Below are positions 25,103 through 37,565 of a DNA stretch of 64,000 nucleotides, in pieces. Every line of letters starts with the position of its first letter. The stretch's first letter is position 1. The stretch is from Marsupella aquatica (Eukaryota > Marchantiophyta): contig OZ316897.1 of assembly GCA_973895155.1 (NCBI GenBank), positions 20,150,001 to 20,214,000 of the forward strand. Direction: 5' to 3'. The position numbers were made by a program, and so were the translations under genes. A model generated the notes under the pieces. It was not told the origin of the DNA. It saw only the letters and a list, made by a program, of their open reading frames with translations, and ran no database searches.

Positions 25103-26114
25103 TTGCTAACATTGTGACCTGGACCACAACCAATTTATTACCTCAATGTACGATCCTCAGCCTAAATTCTGCCGTATTTTTTCTGAAAAACTCTGTGATC
25201 AAATGTTGTTTTCAAGGTTGCCAATAGCAAAGAGATCTGCATCATACAAGAAAAATAGTTAGTAAGTGTGAATGCAGATTTCTCAACACTTAACAAAACA
25301 AGCAAAAAACATAGTCACAGAGAATGACTCTGGTGCCACAGGAAACAAACAGGAAAATAGATATCAAAAACTGCCAGGAAGATAAAAAAGAACATGTTCA
25401 AGCAAGCCGTGAGTAATGCTCACCTCAAATGTCTAAATATAAGCCTATAAGGATTGAACGATGTCTGACATACTCAACGGCATCTCTACTTCTCACCTCC
25501 CTGTACAAAAATACAATGCATAGACCCAAATTAGAACTTTTGAGTATAAGTAAAAGACCTCACTCTTTTATAAACAGAGTCTTCAAAGAATATTTTCTTC
25601 AAATAATTGAGTGTATTCTGAAAACAGTAATCCGAGAGACTGCTCATCCTTTCTCCATAGAGCAATACCAAAATGATAATCGGTACAGTGACGCGGTTCT
25701 CTATTATAGATGTGTACTTACTTTTTCCCTTGTACGTGTTTGATACACCTCTCTGGTAGGTCATCAAATGGTTATTGGTTGAAAGGGAACTGTAAATTTA
25801 ACAAAGGAAAAGAGATACAGGGTCCTAATAGGTCCCACAAAATCAAAGAATTAAAGCACAATGGACCAAAATAAAGCTAGACTCTAGTGAACTAAAAAAA
25901 GCTAGCTACAAGAATAATCAAGCCCAGCACACTGTTGTACAGAAAGAGAAGATCAGAACTAGTATGGCATGATTTTGACCATATTACAAAATGATTACCT
26001 ACAGTAGAGTTTGTTTGTTTCCAGCCAGGCTCACCTCGTTGTACAGATTATTTGAAATCATCAGTCTACACTATAAAAAAGCTGTCAAACCTCTTGACAT
26101 TGATCCCCTGGATC

Positions 26115-26925
26115 ATGGAATTATTTAGGTTCTCGGCCCACCATAAAAACAAGAAGGATAGTAGGAAATTGTCTCAACAATAGAGAAAAACTAAACAAAG
26201 TTCAGATGACATCACTCAATGCCAAAATCCAAAGAGAATAATTATTCTCTGAACATAAAATTAAAAGTATATATAAGATTCTCAGTGAATGCAAAATTAT
26301 AATAATGAAAACATACAACAATAGCAAAAGGAGAGTAAACAATGTTTTGCCTCATTCCTCTAAATTTGCAGATCAGCAGGTGGTGACGGCTGAAAAGGAA
26401 AGTCTACAAAAAAAGGATATTCTTCTCAATGTCCCAATCGGCTCCACTAACTGGCAGCTCAGCAGGTGGTGGCGGCTAGAAAGGAAAGTCTACAAAAAGA
26501 GGGATATTCTTCAATCTCAATGTCCCAATCTGCCCCACTAGCTCAAAGAATCAAAGCGGAGTGGACAAAATAGAGTACTTGCACAATGAGCTGCAAAGCG
26601 CTAGTTTACGACAACAACACAAATATATAACACAAATTAATTCTATAGAAAGATGACATGCAAACCAAACTATTTTTACAGGATCTGGACTACATAATCA
26701 GTTACTACAGGCAGAATTAGGACAGGTCTTTACCAAATATCGTGTTGCATTCTTTTTGATTTCTTATTTTCAGCATATATGATTCTATGCAATGCTTCTG
26801 CCCTTTCGACTGATTACTGTTAGGATCATGGAATTATTCAGTTGGTCCCGCCACAAAGACAAGAAGGATACTAGGATTTGAGTCTCAATAAGGGAGAAAA
26901 ACCAAGCGAAGTGCAGACGACGACG
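26115..26925. repeat. Internal repeats of the CACTA element
   Basis: A block of about 95 bp at 26115-26210 (ATCATGGAATTATT..., ACAAGAAGGATA) recurs at 26825-26925. Between them an 86-bp tandem pair at 26374-26540 carries CAGCAGGTGGTG and GGAAAGTCTACAAAAA twice. All are non-coding. Confidence 0.7.
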
Positions 26926-29083
26926 AATGTGCTCACTGTCAAAATCCACAAAGAATATTCTTGATAATGTTGTGCACTAGGACTGCGAGCAAAATCTGAA
27001 CCCCTTGCGTCTAGACAAGAATAAAGTCCACATGAACTGCTCGGACTATATATATTGTAGATTAGATATGGAGCTGGTATTCAACATGCTTCAAGAGACT
27101 GAGGAACATTATAGCCAAACCTTGCAATAGCAGCAACCTTGAGTGATTGCTTATGCTGATTCAATCAGCAGTAAATAGATGTTGATTGCAGCTTTGTACG
27201 TTTGCTCATCACCTCATGCGATTAGCAGCTTGATGAATGAGTATTATCTGAACTCAAAAATTTAGTTTGATCAGCTTGATTGAGCTCATCGTAAGGTCCA
27301 CCTCACTCTAGCTCAGTGATCAGCTGAACTCTTTGCTGAGCTCAATAGCATCAACAACACAACCTACTGCTCGTAACTAAAACTACCGTCAATGTAGCTT
27401 AGTAACCTCAACAACCACACTAAAAGTTCATCGCAAGTTACTCAAAGGCCACATAGAAGCTCAACCGGCTTGAAGAGAGGAACATACAAAAATTGATGAC
27501 AACCTCAGGTCAATCACTTGACAGAGCCGTGGAAGTATCAATCGTCACTCACCTGGCCTTGCAGCACCAAGCCAGGCTCTGGACGCGGCAAAGCTTTGAG
27601 GTCGTTGCTCCACTCCCGTAGCTTGCACTTGCTCAGCTCACTCTGCCACAGAAGTAGACTTCTGTCGCACCTCCCAGCAGGTTGACGCTCAACGTTCACT
27701 ACCCCAACTCACTCAAATTTGAACACCAAAAACTAAACAACAGAAGTGTGATATTTCCCTTGCTCATGGCACCCCCCGCGAGGGTGTCCCTTTTGGCCCA
27801 CCCTAAACACTGAACGAAGTCAACGTAACTTGTACAATAAGCCCAACTTCTCCAACTCGCGATTGCAGTCTGCCAAACTCCGAAAACCGATAGCACAATG
27901 TCCTTGGATCTATGTCACAACTCCCTGGTCCTCCACAGCCCCTCGTCTACGGTAGTGTTGCAACAAAAGGAGCTCCCCGGTCGCAGCTCCTCAGTTGTTG
28001 GTCACTGTGGCATTCACATAAGCTTGTAGTAACCTGGCCTAAACACACAGCTCAGTCCTCCGATGACAAAATCCCTAAACCTTGGCCCAAATGCGAGCTC
28101 CCAATAGTATAACCTTTCATTCAACTCGAAGCGCACAGTGGAGAAGAGCTTCAAGGTTGACACACCAATGCAGGATTCACTTGATGCAGCACACACTACG
28201 CTTTTCATTGATGCTACAACTTCAGCCTGAGTGAGAAACGGCTTGCATTTTTTCCCTCACAAAGAATGCGCGATCGGCTCCTTTGTTGTGACTAACATTA
28301 AACCCTAAAGCTGGTTTAATGTAAGCGCAATTGCTTGCAACCATGAGATCCTCCTATTACTTTGCTTACAACTGTCAGATCGCCGCTAGATTAAGGCAAG
28401 CACTCTTCAAATAATTGAGTGCGCAAGCTCATTCTCACATTCAAAGTTTGGGATACATGGATGAGGTCCTTTTAAGGCATCTCACTTGAATGATGTACAT
28501 GAAGGTTTCTGGGGCATGGCAATAAGTAAACCCAACCTGCATATGCGAGGGTGAAATTGGGTGATAAGCTAGCAGGTCCTTTGGCACGCCCAGATGACCT
28601 CGATAAAAAAATTAGAGATTGACTACAAAAAGCATTAAGTTAGGTTAATAGCAAGCTTTGACAAAGCCTTATTTTGTTTGAATGGGGCTGGGGCTTCATT
28701 GTGTCTAAATGGGGGCAGGAGTAATTATGGTTTAAAATGGCATTAAACTATTATTAAATTCATGTGGGATGACATATGGTGTATCCAAAATCATTTGTAT
28801 TGGGTCGGATCCCATACTTTAAGGTTTAAGGGTTCAAATGTAGTGGTCTCATAAGTTGTACTCTAATGTAGAGTCACTTGTATAACTTCAACCTAATTGC
28901 TTTAACTGAGTTATAGTTGCAACTTTCCCTAAAGTTGTAAACATGACTCGGCAAAACTTCACCAAAACACAGTCAAGAAGGTGTGACTAACATGACACCA
29001 ACAACGTTGGAGTCGCTATTTCATGAAGGTCTCGGACAAGTCATTTATGGGAGGGTCTCAAAATGGGTGGGTTTCTTCTAGTG

Positions 29084-30800
29084 GGTCTCTCGATGAGACA
29101 AGTTCATGACAGTGCATGCAAGGCAACCACTCACTCACACAACAACAACATGAAAAGTAAATCACTGCTACGGGTTTCAGGCAAGCCGCGATTGATTCTC
29201 AAAACATACACGACCCCTCCCAACTCCTACCATTTACAATCAGTAGTACATATGGCAGCTGCATACTTTTTGCAATTATCCGGACTTGGCCTCGATCCGG
29301 CCTCAGCTTTTCAGTAGCCCTCACCTTGCTGACCTTGTTCGATCCCCACACTCAACAACATAGAGCTTTCAACCTATAGAGTCCCCTTGCCCACATGTCC
29401 AAGGGCTTGAACCACTGTCTAGCGTCACCACAACCCGACAATCATCGACTCATGTGAACACTTGGTGGCCTTGTGCATCTGATTGAGCCCCGCATTTGGA
29501 GAGTTGTGGACTCAATTCTCCACTTTGATTGGTATGTTCATTCAGACTTTACCGATAATTGTGAGAAGTGATAATGTTCATTTGATCGGTAAGATTTCAA
29601 GTGCAACAGCCAGCTGCAAACCGATACTTAACATTTGCAGCAGTTTCTAGCAATTGATCTTCACAACGCCTTAATTAAACGTCCCAGGCGCTGGTGTGTT
29701 GAATTCGAACTGACAGTTGGAACTCAATTTCTTGCTTGTCGTTGTGGGCGCAAATTTAGATGGGTCCGACTCATGCTCGTTGTGAAAGCAGTCGCTCACA
29801 ATCGATTACCGCAACTAAGTAGAGATTATGAAATTTTGATCACATGACCCTCGACTCTTCATTGAAAAAATGTGCTTTGTGATTACAACGACAACAACAA
29901 CAGGGTTCCAGCCAATGAATTGAATGTGTTTTTATGCAGATTCATCTGAGTTCAGACATTAGGCTCAAATCAGGTCAACTACTCCTAAATCCGTGATGAG
30001 CTATTAATTAACTACCGAAGGTGGAAATAGCAATGGGATCCCATGTGAATCTATTTGAAGGGTTTGCCTCAAAGAAAACTGGAGAGCAATTGTTGCTGTC
30101 ATGCAGTTTTGACCTTGGGGTCCACTTAGGTCCCAACAACTTAGCTTGTTCTCCACTCTCACTACAATAGTCTATTGACTACGAATCAAAGGTGAAAATG
30201 TGAAGTTCAAATGGTCTGCTGTTAAACATCCCCTTGAAACTACTGAAGTGAGTGTTCCCTAGGGCAAGCCAGAGTCACTATTGGAATGGGAGACAAAAAA
30301 TAATTGTCATGCTTTTCTGACCCTGGAGTCGTCTGAGGTCAGCAAGTTGACCACCGTAGGTTAGCCGTATGTGGCCTTAACAAAGCTTAGGGTGGCTTTC
30401 TTGTTACTCTCTTTGTCTACAAGATTAAATTTGGAACAATGGAAACTGTTGTGCGCGTTACAAGAACTTGGGGCCCTACCAGTTCAATGTCTGCAATCCT
30501 ACATGGCAAGACCAATTAATAGGCAATAAGATGGGACAATACTATTTACCAATATATAATCTGGGGGCACCAACGAAGGCGGTCTTGCACCTATCCAATA
30601 CACCAGCTTGTTCCAAGCCTAGGAAGCCGTGGGCAAATTACCCATACAGTAAGCAACTAGAGTAAATTTTCAGCAGATCACCTGTTAGCCTGTCATAAGG
30701 TTCCAAGTTTCATAATCCAAGCCAGCCTCACCGTGTCTCAAAATTTCAGAATTTTATGTGCAAAAGAGTGTCAAGGGTTACGCTTGCTAACCCTTGCCAT
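29084..30800. other. Right part of tandem unit B, then spacer
   Basis: Positions 29087 to about 29200 continue the tandem unit interrupted by the CACTA element (shared AAGTTCATGACAGTGCA and AGCCGCGATTGATTC). Beyond that no gene, RNA or repeat of note was recognised up to 30800. Confidence 0.55.
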
Positions 30801-31610
30801 GTCCAGGGGGGGGGGGCATGGCTGTACCGTCCTTAGGCTCATCGCCCTTGGGGATTACAGCCCATAAACCCCTCCAAGCCATGAGTTGGGTTATCTACCC
30901 GGTTATCTACAAGCATTGTCACCAACCGTAGTTCCTAACCACTCCATGGGTTACCCACCATGTATTGTCGCCATTCAACCATACTAGCCCATAACCGCCT
31001 CCATGATGGGTTACCCTACATGTATTGTCACTAATGTAGTCCATGACCCTAAACATAACACCCTCCATGGGCTTTCCTACACCTATTGTCAGTCACCAAT
31101 ATAATCCATAACCCCCTCCATATATGGGTTACACGTATTGTCACCCATGTAGGCCCATAAACCCCTTGTTGTCAAGGCCATGGGGTACCATAGACGAGTT
31201 ATCCCCCATGTAGCCCATAACCTCCTATCATGAATTTTTTCTTGTTAGGTCATGTAAGGTGCTGAGGCACTAGCCTCCCTGGTGCCTTGGCTGGTGCGCC
31301 CATGAAACCCCTATGCCATCCTGGCCTGTGGATTTTCAAATTTGAATCAGAACATGCAAATGGTCTTGAACAACTAGGCAGGACAGTTTTACAATGTAAA
31401 AGTGAACTGAGTGTTTCAAAAACTCTCTTGGGGGCTTTACACTCGGTAACACATCATTGCCCAATTGGGGACAATGGGCTGTAACCCACTTGGGCTCTGA
31501 ACCACCCTCGGGTATTACATCCTATTATCCCCTCTTGGGCATGGGTTACCCTAGTACTCATAACACCCTACAAGTCATGGGTTTCCCTACATGTATTTGT
31601 GGGAAGAGAA
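30800..31610. repeat. Degenerate minisatellite (CCCATAACCCCCTCCATGGGTTAC type)
   Basis: About ten irregular units, each combining CCCATAA-C-CC, a CCATGGG palindrome, TTACCC and CATGTATTGTC, spaced roughly 50-70 bp. Units near 30840, 30900, 30960, 31030, 31090, 31140 and 31200 are clearest; weaker ones run from 31490 to 31610. There is a G-run of 10-12 at about 30807. It is non-coding. Confidence 0.7.
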
Positions 31611-32209
31611 GATGGTGAGAAGGAACAGGGAAACAAAGGAGGATTGCCGATGGTGAGAAGAGGGCAAGGGAGGAGGATTTGCTCGAAAGAAAGACTTTGT
31701 GGGGGCAGCCACGAGTGAAGGATGCAATCAAGAAAATACGATTTTGACTATATGTATTTGGTCCCCATGCTTTTGAGACAGTCCTTGATTAACCACATGT
31801 CCTGGTATTGAGCACAAATCACTCTTCTATTCACCTTGATTTGTGTTATGTAAGATTAAGTGTTACTAATTAGTGATAGTGAAAACAAGGCTGCTTGAGA
31901 CATGACTACTGGGCTGATCCATCAGAGCTCCAGGAACCGAGGAGCTTAGAAAAGATAAAAGTTTCTCTTCCAGCATCACACAAAGTCCAGGAACCCCCAA
32001 TTCCATACCGTAGTTGCCATCTTGACTCAGCAAAAAATGAGTAATTGATAAATTTTGGATGAGACATCCTTCCAAACCCATTCTTTTCAAGTTCGATACC
32101 ACCCATTCTTTTAAAGTCCAGCGTTTCCATCAATATGCTTAGAATTTCTCAAACTTTACATCACAAAATTCTTTCGATGTTTCACAAGCACTCGTAAATA
32201 TTTTGACAG
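31611..32209. other. Spacer, no gene seen
   Basis: Short frames only. A purine-rich patch lies at 31600-31690. Positions 32155-32205 (CATCACAAAATTCTTT... CACAAGCACTC) weakly resemble 21220-21260, suggesting another dispersed repeat fragment. Confidence 0.4.
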
Positions 32210-32270
32210 TCTGGAAAGTCAACTCAAATTCCACAATACCTTCATGAGACGGCCTACACAAAGAAGGGAA
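32210..32270 (+). pseudogene. DEAH helicase Walker A fragment (about 60 bp)
   Basis: Sixty or so bases closely match 34720-34780 of the helicase copy downstream, with a handful of substitutions. In the helicase frame they still read [13 protein letters not shown] followed by YTKKG, that is the nucleotide-binding P-loop and its continuation. Neither flank matches the helicase. It is a tiny gene fragment, and too short to be functional. Confidence 0.75.
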
Positions 32271-33367
32271 TATGCTACAAAGCCTCTATGAGTGTTTGGA
32301 ACCTCTGAACCTGGGTTTGAAGCACTTCAGAAACTCAAACCTAAACAAAGAGAAAATTGGAAACTTCCATCCACTTGGAAGGCAAAGGGAAATCTTGTTT
32401 CCGGTTCAAAGCGAAAAGGCCCCTCGAGCTATGGAGAGAAAACATGGGAAAACCAATTCCACTTACGTGGAAAACCAACACCAACCAAACTCTCGTTGTT
32501 AACCAACAGCAGATGAATCGAGTAAGTTCGATCTGTGATACTGGCAGCTACAGACGTGATCCATGGACTGAAAGAGCATAAGTGCAATATGACTGTCTGC
32601 TAGTGACCCTACAATCTGCTCGATGAATAAAATCTACCGGCAGTGGACGGAATCTTTGGAACTGGGGAACTGAATAATCGAATTTATTCGAGAACAATTC
32701 AGCAGCAACTAACGGAGAGCGTCCGTAGTGCACATAGAAACCTTCCATTTCCTATCGCACTGTTGAACGACTTGAGAATTCATCTGTGCTCGCTGTCATT
32801 CAAGGCGAAGCCAAAGGGTCTTGCTTGGATACCGAAACACTATTTCGTGATGTTTAAATTCATTCTTCTCTGCCCCGGGCAAGTCTTTGGAGCCCTGAAA
32901 TTATTCGATAGTCACGACTCTTACGATCAGTGCCTTACTAGTACGCTAGAAGGTGAACGCCATACTCACCGAGTAGTTGAAGAGCAAATCTTCTGCGAAA
33001 GAAGTGGCCGAAGTGCAAATTGAAATGCAGATGTCGACGACAATGATGAATCCTATCGAAGGCAAGTTAAATCATGGAAAATTCAAACATAGTATGTTCT
33101 GTCGTGCCTAAGCTTACAACAACTTGGCAGGGAAGCGATGAATGAAGCAGAAGTTTAGAATGACAGCCGAGACTACAACTTGCCTCAGCGAGTTCCTCTC
33201 CAACGACAGCTTCAATCTGTTTCGTTTAACACACGGAGCTCCTGTGTTTCAATTCTTCTGGATATTGTAATCTTGTGAAGAGTGGACAAGTGACTTACGT
33301 TCGACATATCCGTCTGTTGTCAGTGTGGAAGTTTGCAGGTCGAAACATTTGCTGCGCCGATGACCCT
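32271..33367. other. Spacer upstream of the helicase copy
   Basis: Contains a 126-codon plus-strand frame (32643-33023) with no recognisable domain or splice context, which I do not call. No other feature is supported. Confidence 0.4.
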
Positions 33368-33439
33368 GCAAACTTACCCTGCATAACCTACGCAAACTTA
33401 CCCTGCATAACCTACGCAAACTTACCCTGCATAACCTAC
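33368..33439 (+). repeat. 24-bp perfect tandem repeat, three units
   Basis: Three consecutive units of GCAAACTTACCCTGCATAAC plus CTAC, total 72 bp. They are identical to each other except at the outer ends, so the expansion is recent. Confidence 0.9.
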
Positions 33440-33723
33440 GATCTGGGTTCGGGAACCGACAAAAAAGTGACACGAAGTGCCTTGTGCTGAGTCCACGTTG
33501 CTGTGATAATTACTAACCATTTACTGCGAAATCTACTTTACCCTTGTTTTTCGCTCAGGCCAAGGGCCGCGTTTGCACACATGCGAGTTGGGTCTAAAAC
33601 CTCTACCTTAAACCCTTAGTTCTCAAGGTATGGGAATATGGAGGGCGGGTTACAAGTGTTCAGTCGAAGGAGGACGACGAGGACGAGGCGATGGTGGGGA
33701 GGACGAGAGCAAGGGAGGAGGAC

Positions 33724-34080
33724 GAGGAGATGGTGGGGAGGAAGAGGGAATTGAGGAGCGTTTGCGAGAAAAGTAAGAGTTCGTGGAGCTGCTGCGAGTG
33801 AAGGACGAAATTGCCGGTGCTGAAGAAAAGGCAGGAGGAAGAGGCCAGGAGACGGCCCACAGCAGACGATATGAAAGGTCTCGTTCCTGTCGACGAGGAG
33901 GAGGCGATGGTTGGGAGGAAGAGGGGAAGGGAGGACGGTTTGCGAGAAAAGGATGAGTTCGTGGCGCGGCTTCGAGTGAAGGATGAAGCTGCAACGAAAA
34001 AATTTACGGAGCCCATGCTGAGAAAAGGACAGGAGGAAGAGGTCAGGAGACGGCGCGAAGCAGAAGATACAGAAAGTCTC
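33724..34080 (+). repeat. 178-bp imperfect tandem duplication at the helicase 5' end
   Basis: Two units share TTTGCGAGAAAAG (33762 and 33940) and AGGAGGAAGAGG(C/T)CAGGAGACGGC. The spacing of 178 bp is not a multiple of three. The first unit reads in a different frame from the helicase and carries TAA at 33774 in its own frame. Only the second unit is continuous with the helicase frame. Confidence 0.75.
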
Positions 34081-36562
34081 GTTCCCGTCATGAGGGAAGC
34101 ATCTCGGGGAGCCTATCTCAAACGTCGTGAACAGAAGAAGTTGAAGGAACTGGGGGATGCTCTAATTGACGAGGAGTACCTGTTTGGTACTGTGAAACTT
34201 ACAGCTAGGGAAGAGGAGGACCTGAAATACCAGAAGAAGATGCACGAACTAGCGGTAGAACGGGCTAAAGATACTGACACATTTGAGGCATACCGCATCC
34301 CGGAGCCGTATGATGACATTTCTGCTGGGAAACCGGAGCAAGGCAAGCGTTGTGCAGTTTCTTTAGAACGCTACAAAGGTGCGGGTGGACAGGAGAAGCT
34401 GAACTCGTTCGCTGAACAGGAAAATTGGGAAAAACAGCAAATTGGGAAGGCGAGTCTGATATTCGGAGCCAAGGACAAAAAGTCTGACGATGACTATGAG
34501 CTCCTCTTCGATCAGGACCTCATTGAATTTGTTCAGCCTGATTTCGTCAATGGAATGAAAGTAGCAGACGAGAAGCAAGCGAAAATATCAGCCGCACGGT
34601 CAGCATTCGAAAAGCCTCAGGAGGACAGAGAGCTGCTGCCCATTTACCCCTACAAGGAAGAGCTTATGAAGGCTGTGGAGCAATATCAAATCCTCGTAAT
34701 CGAGGGAGAGACGGGATCTGGAAAGACAACTCAAATCCCACAATACCTTCATGAGGCGGGCTACACAAAGAAGGGGAAAATTGGCTGCACTCAACCTCGG
34801 CGAGTCGCTGCCATGAGTGTGGCTGCACGTGTTGCTCAAGAGATGGGTGTCAAGCTAGGGCACGAAGTGGGGTACTCAATTCGCTTCGAGGATTGCACGT
34901 CCGAGAAGACCGTGCTCAAATACATGACCGACGGAATGCTTCTGCGGGAATTGCTGAGTGAACCTGATCTCGCTGGCTACAGTGTCATCATTGTGGATGA
35001 AGCGCATGAGCAGACCGTTTCCACTGATATCCTAATAGGTCTCTTGAAAGATATAGCCCGCTTCCGTCCTGACGTCAAAGTTCTGATATCTAGTGCCACA
35101 TTGGATGTATCAAAGTTTTCAAACTACTTTGATGGGGCTCCGATTTTCAGAATTCCAGGACGCAGGTATACAATTGATGTATTCTACACGATAGCACCTG
35201 AAGCGGATTTTCTAGAAGCTGCAGTGGTGACCGTCTTGCAAATTCATATCACCCAGCCCCCAGGTGACATTCTAGTGTTTCTCCCTGGTCAGGAGGAGAT
35301 TGAAATCGCTGAGGAGAGACTTATACACAGAACAAGGGGTTTAGGGACGCGAATTGGAGAGATGATCATTTGTCCCATCTATGCCAATCTTCCCGCGGAC
35401 ATGCAGACCAAGATATTTGACAAGACTCCAGAAGGAGCACGGAAGGTTGTGCTAGCTACGAATATTGCGGAGACTTCATTAACCATCGATGGAATCAGGT
35501 ATGTTGTCGATCCTGGCTTCGTCAAACAGGCATGTTGCAATCCTCGGACTGGCATGGAGTCGTTGTTGCCAATACCCGTTTCCAAGGCAGCGGCAAGGCA
35601 ACGAATGGGAAGGGCTGGCAGGACATCACCAGGGAAATGCTTCAGGTTGTACACTGCTCACGCGTATGAAACAGAAATGGATGAGAACACCGTTCCCGAG
35701 ATCCAACGTACAAACTTGGGGAATATTGTCCTCACTTTGAAAAGTCTGGGAATCAATGACTTGATTAATTTCGATTTCATGGACCCCCCACCGGCGGAGG
35801 CTTTGGTACGAGCGCTCGAACAATTGTATGCATTGAACGCCCTGAATGGTCGTGGAGAGCTCACCAAGACAGGTCGAATGATGGCGGAGTTTCCCTTGGA
35901 TCCAATGCTATCGAAGATGATCGTGGCCTCCGACAAATACAAATGCGCAGATGAGATTATCACGATTTGTGCTATCCTGTCTGTTGGCAGCTCTCTTTTC
36001 TATCGTCCAAAGGATAAGCAGGTGCATGCTGATAATGCAAGGTTGAACTTTTGTGCAGGTAACTGTGGTGATCACATCGCCCTTCTGAACGTGTACGAAG
36101 CTTGGAAGGAAACGGACTTCTCTACTCAGTGGTGCTACGAGAATTACATTCAAGTGAGGAGCATGAAGCGAGCACGAGATACCCGAGATCAACTCGCAGG
36201 TTTACTGGAACGGGTCGAAATAGAGCTTCTCAGTAATCCTGGCGATCACGAAGGTATAAAGAAAGCTATCACCGCAGGGTTCTTCTACCAGACGGCGAAA
36301 CTTGAAAAGAATGGGTCGTATCGAACTGTAAAAAGTCGTCAAATAGTGGCAATACATCCCAGTTCTGGACTTTCGCAAGTTTCCCCGGTGGATTGTGTAC
36401 CATGAGCTTGTACTCACCAGCAAAGAGTACATGCGTCAGGTCACAGAGATCAAGCCCGACTGGTTGCTTGAGATTGCACCGCACTACTACATGAAGTCAG
36501 ATGTAGACAACGCTGGTGACAGGAAAATGCTCAAAGGGAAAGGTCGAGCAGCTATGGACTAG
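33724..36562 (+). pseudogene. Intronless DEAH-box splicing helicase copy, truncated and frameshifted
   Basis: Encodes most of a DEAH-box RNA helicase of the PRP2/ESP3 type (spliceosome activation, nuclear). Seen in order: [13 protein letters not shown] (motif I, nt about 34704), [15 protein letters not shown] (Ia), DEAH (34996-35007), SAT (III), [11 protein letters not shown] (V), QRMGRAGR (VI, about 35598-35622), then the HA2/OB region. The whole 2.6-kb body is one exon. The reading frame breaks at about 36378-36386. The first frame stops at 36405, while the genuine C-terminus ([20 protein letters not shown] and on) continues one frame over to a stop at 36562. The usual long N-terminal region is missing; instead there is a 178-bp tandem duplication with an out-of-frame first copy. 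An intronless, 5'-truncated, frameshifted state fits a retrocopy, although no poly(A) tail is visible. Confidence 0.82.
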
Positions 36563-36652
36563 AAGAAATGCTTCGTTGATGAATTTGTTCTCAACAGGTT
36601 TAGCTTGGACTTCCGCCCAAGGATTCGATTCATGATATCGGCACGAACTGAA

Positions 36653-36933
36653 TGTTGGAATATTTGTACGATATGTTGTTTGCCTATCAGCTGTCCTCAC
36701 ACGTACTTTCATTATTGATCTGTATATAGACTCAATGATCTAGAGGGCAATTAAGTCCCACTTGCATTAGAGTAAAGTGTAGGAGATTAGTTGTGTCGTC
36801 TTGTATTGATTTTTTGTGCGCTTATTGTGCGATCCCCTTGAGGGACGCTCCTTGATCTCGGGTTATTCATCTCCCGCTCATGTACTTAGCACGTCTCTCG
36901 GTTTTATTCTCAAGAAGTAAGCAAATTTCAGCA
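36653..36933 (+). mobile_element. Ty1/copia 5' LTR
   Basis: Begins TGTTGGAATATTTG, the common copia LTR start, and ends in CA at 36933 immediately before a primer-binding site. Length is about 281 bp. No matching 3' LTR was found nearby. It starts only about 90 bp after the helicase copy's true stop codon. Confidence 0.7.
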
Positions 36934-36950
36934 TGGTATCAGAACTCTCA
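36934..36950 (+). other. Copia primer-binding site
   Basis: TGGTATCAGAAC directly after the LTR matches the initiator-methionine tRNA primer-binding site typical of plant copia elements (TGGTATCAGAGC), with one mismatch. Confidence 0.75.
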
Positions 36951-36967
36951 TCCTCTGAACCAACGTT

Positions 36968-37565
36968 TTGCTCACATTGTCGTCGTCTGCAGATATCACG
37001 AAGATCGCCTTCTCCGACAGTGACAAGCTTGTGGAGCCTGAGTTCTATACGATATGGGCATTCCAAGTCGAGCAAGTATTTCGAGAGAAGGACCTATGGG
37101 ACTTAGGGGATCTTCTGGTCACATCGAGCACCTCGCAGTCATCAGTCAGAGGATCAGGCACGGAAGGCAACAGCGGACCAGCTAGCTTAGCTACGTCATC
37201 GGTGACCAATCAGAAGATGAAAGACAGGATGGTGAGCATTATTACCAAGACCTAAGTTACTCCATCATTCCCACAGTGAGAAGCCTATCTAGAGATCCTG
37301 CAAATCTTTGGTCAACACCCAAGAAGAAGAATGAGTCTACTGTTATTAAGCGTAAGGTAGACCTGACGACTGCGCTGGAACAAATTAAGTTATATAAAGG
37401 ATCCTCATTGGAGGACTATCTGAAGAGAATCGATCATCATGTTGTGGAACAAGCTAGCATCGATGAGGAGATTCCTGATAACGAGCTTATTCAAATAGTT
37501 CTTAGGACTGTTCCAGACAGTTGGTCCTCATTTGCCGATGACATCACATACCACATTTCAAGTAT
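36968..37565 (+). pseudogene. Copia gag remnant (UBN2-like), truncated
   Basis: The N-terminal part of a copia gag protein. The first frame (36992-37253) reads ITKIAFSDSDKLVEPEFYTI and WAFQVEQVFREKDLW. After a frameshift near 37240-37260 it continues as RKVDLTTALEQIKLYKGSS, LEDYLKRIDHHVVE and LIQIVLRTVPDSWSSFADDI. The protein ends at about 37565, where the sequence switches without a gap to the TIMELESS-derived block. Protease, integrase and reverse transcriptase are absent. Confidence 0.75.

Larger units (their letters stand above)
23203..29083 (-). mobile_element. CACTA (En/Spm) DNA transposon, degenerate
   Basis: A 5881-bp element with perfect 14-bp terminal inverted repeats: CACTAGAAGAAACC at 23203-23216 and its reverse complement at 29070-29083. 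A 3-bp target duplication GGT sits at 23200-23202 and 29084-29086, as expected for the CACTA superfamily. The left subterminal region (23220-23500) is rich in TGTGACTA-like motifs, typical binding sites of the element's own proteins; related motifs occur at about 28830-29050. The coding remnants are on the minus strand at 24118-25102. No transposase (TNPD-type) frame was recognised, so it looks non-autonomous. Orientation is given from the remnant ORFs. Confidence 0.9.

Noticed and set aside
32643-33023. 126-codon plus-strand open frame upstream of the helicase copy
   Set aside because: No family resemblance, no good start context and no splice partners; treated as chance.
33368-33439. 24-bp repeats considered as a CRISPR array
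   Set aside because: Units are directly adjacent without spacers and the genome is eukaryotic; it is a plain tandem repeat.
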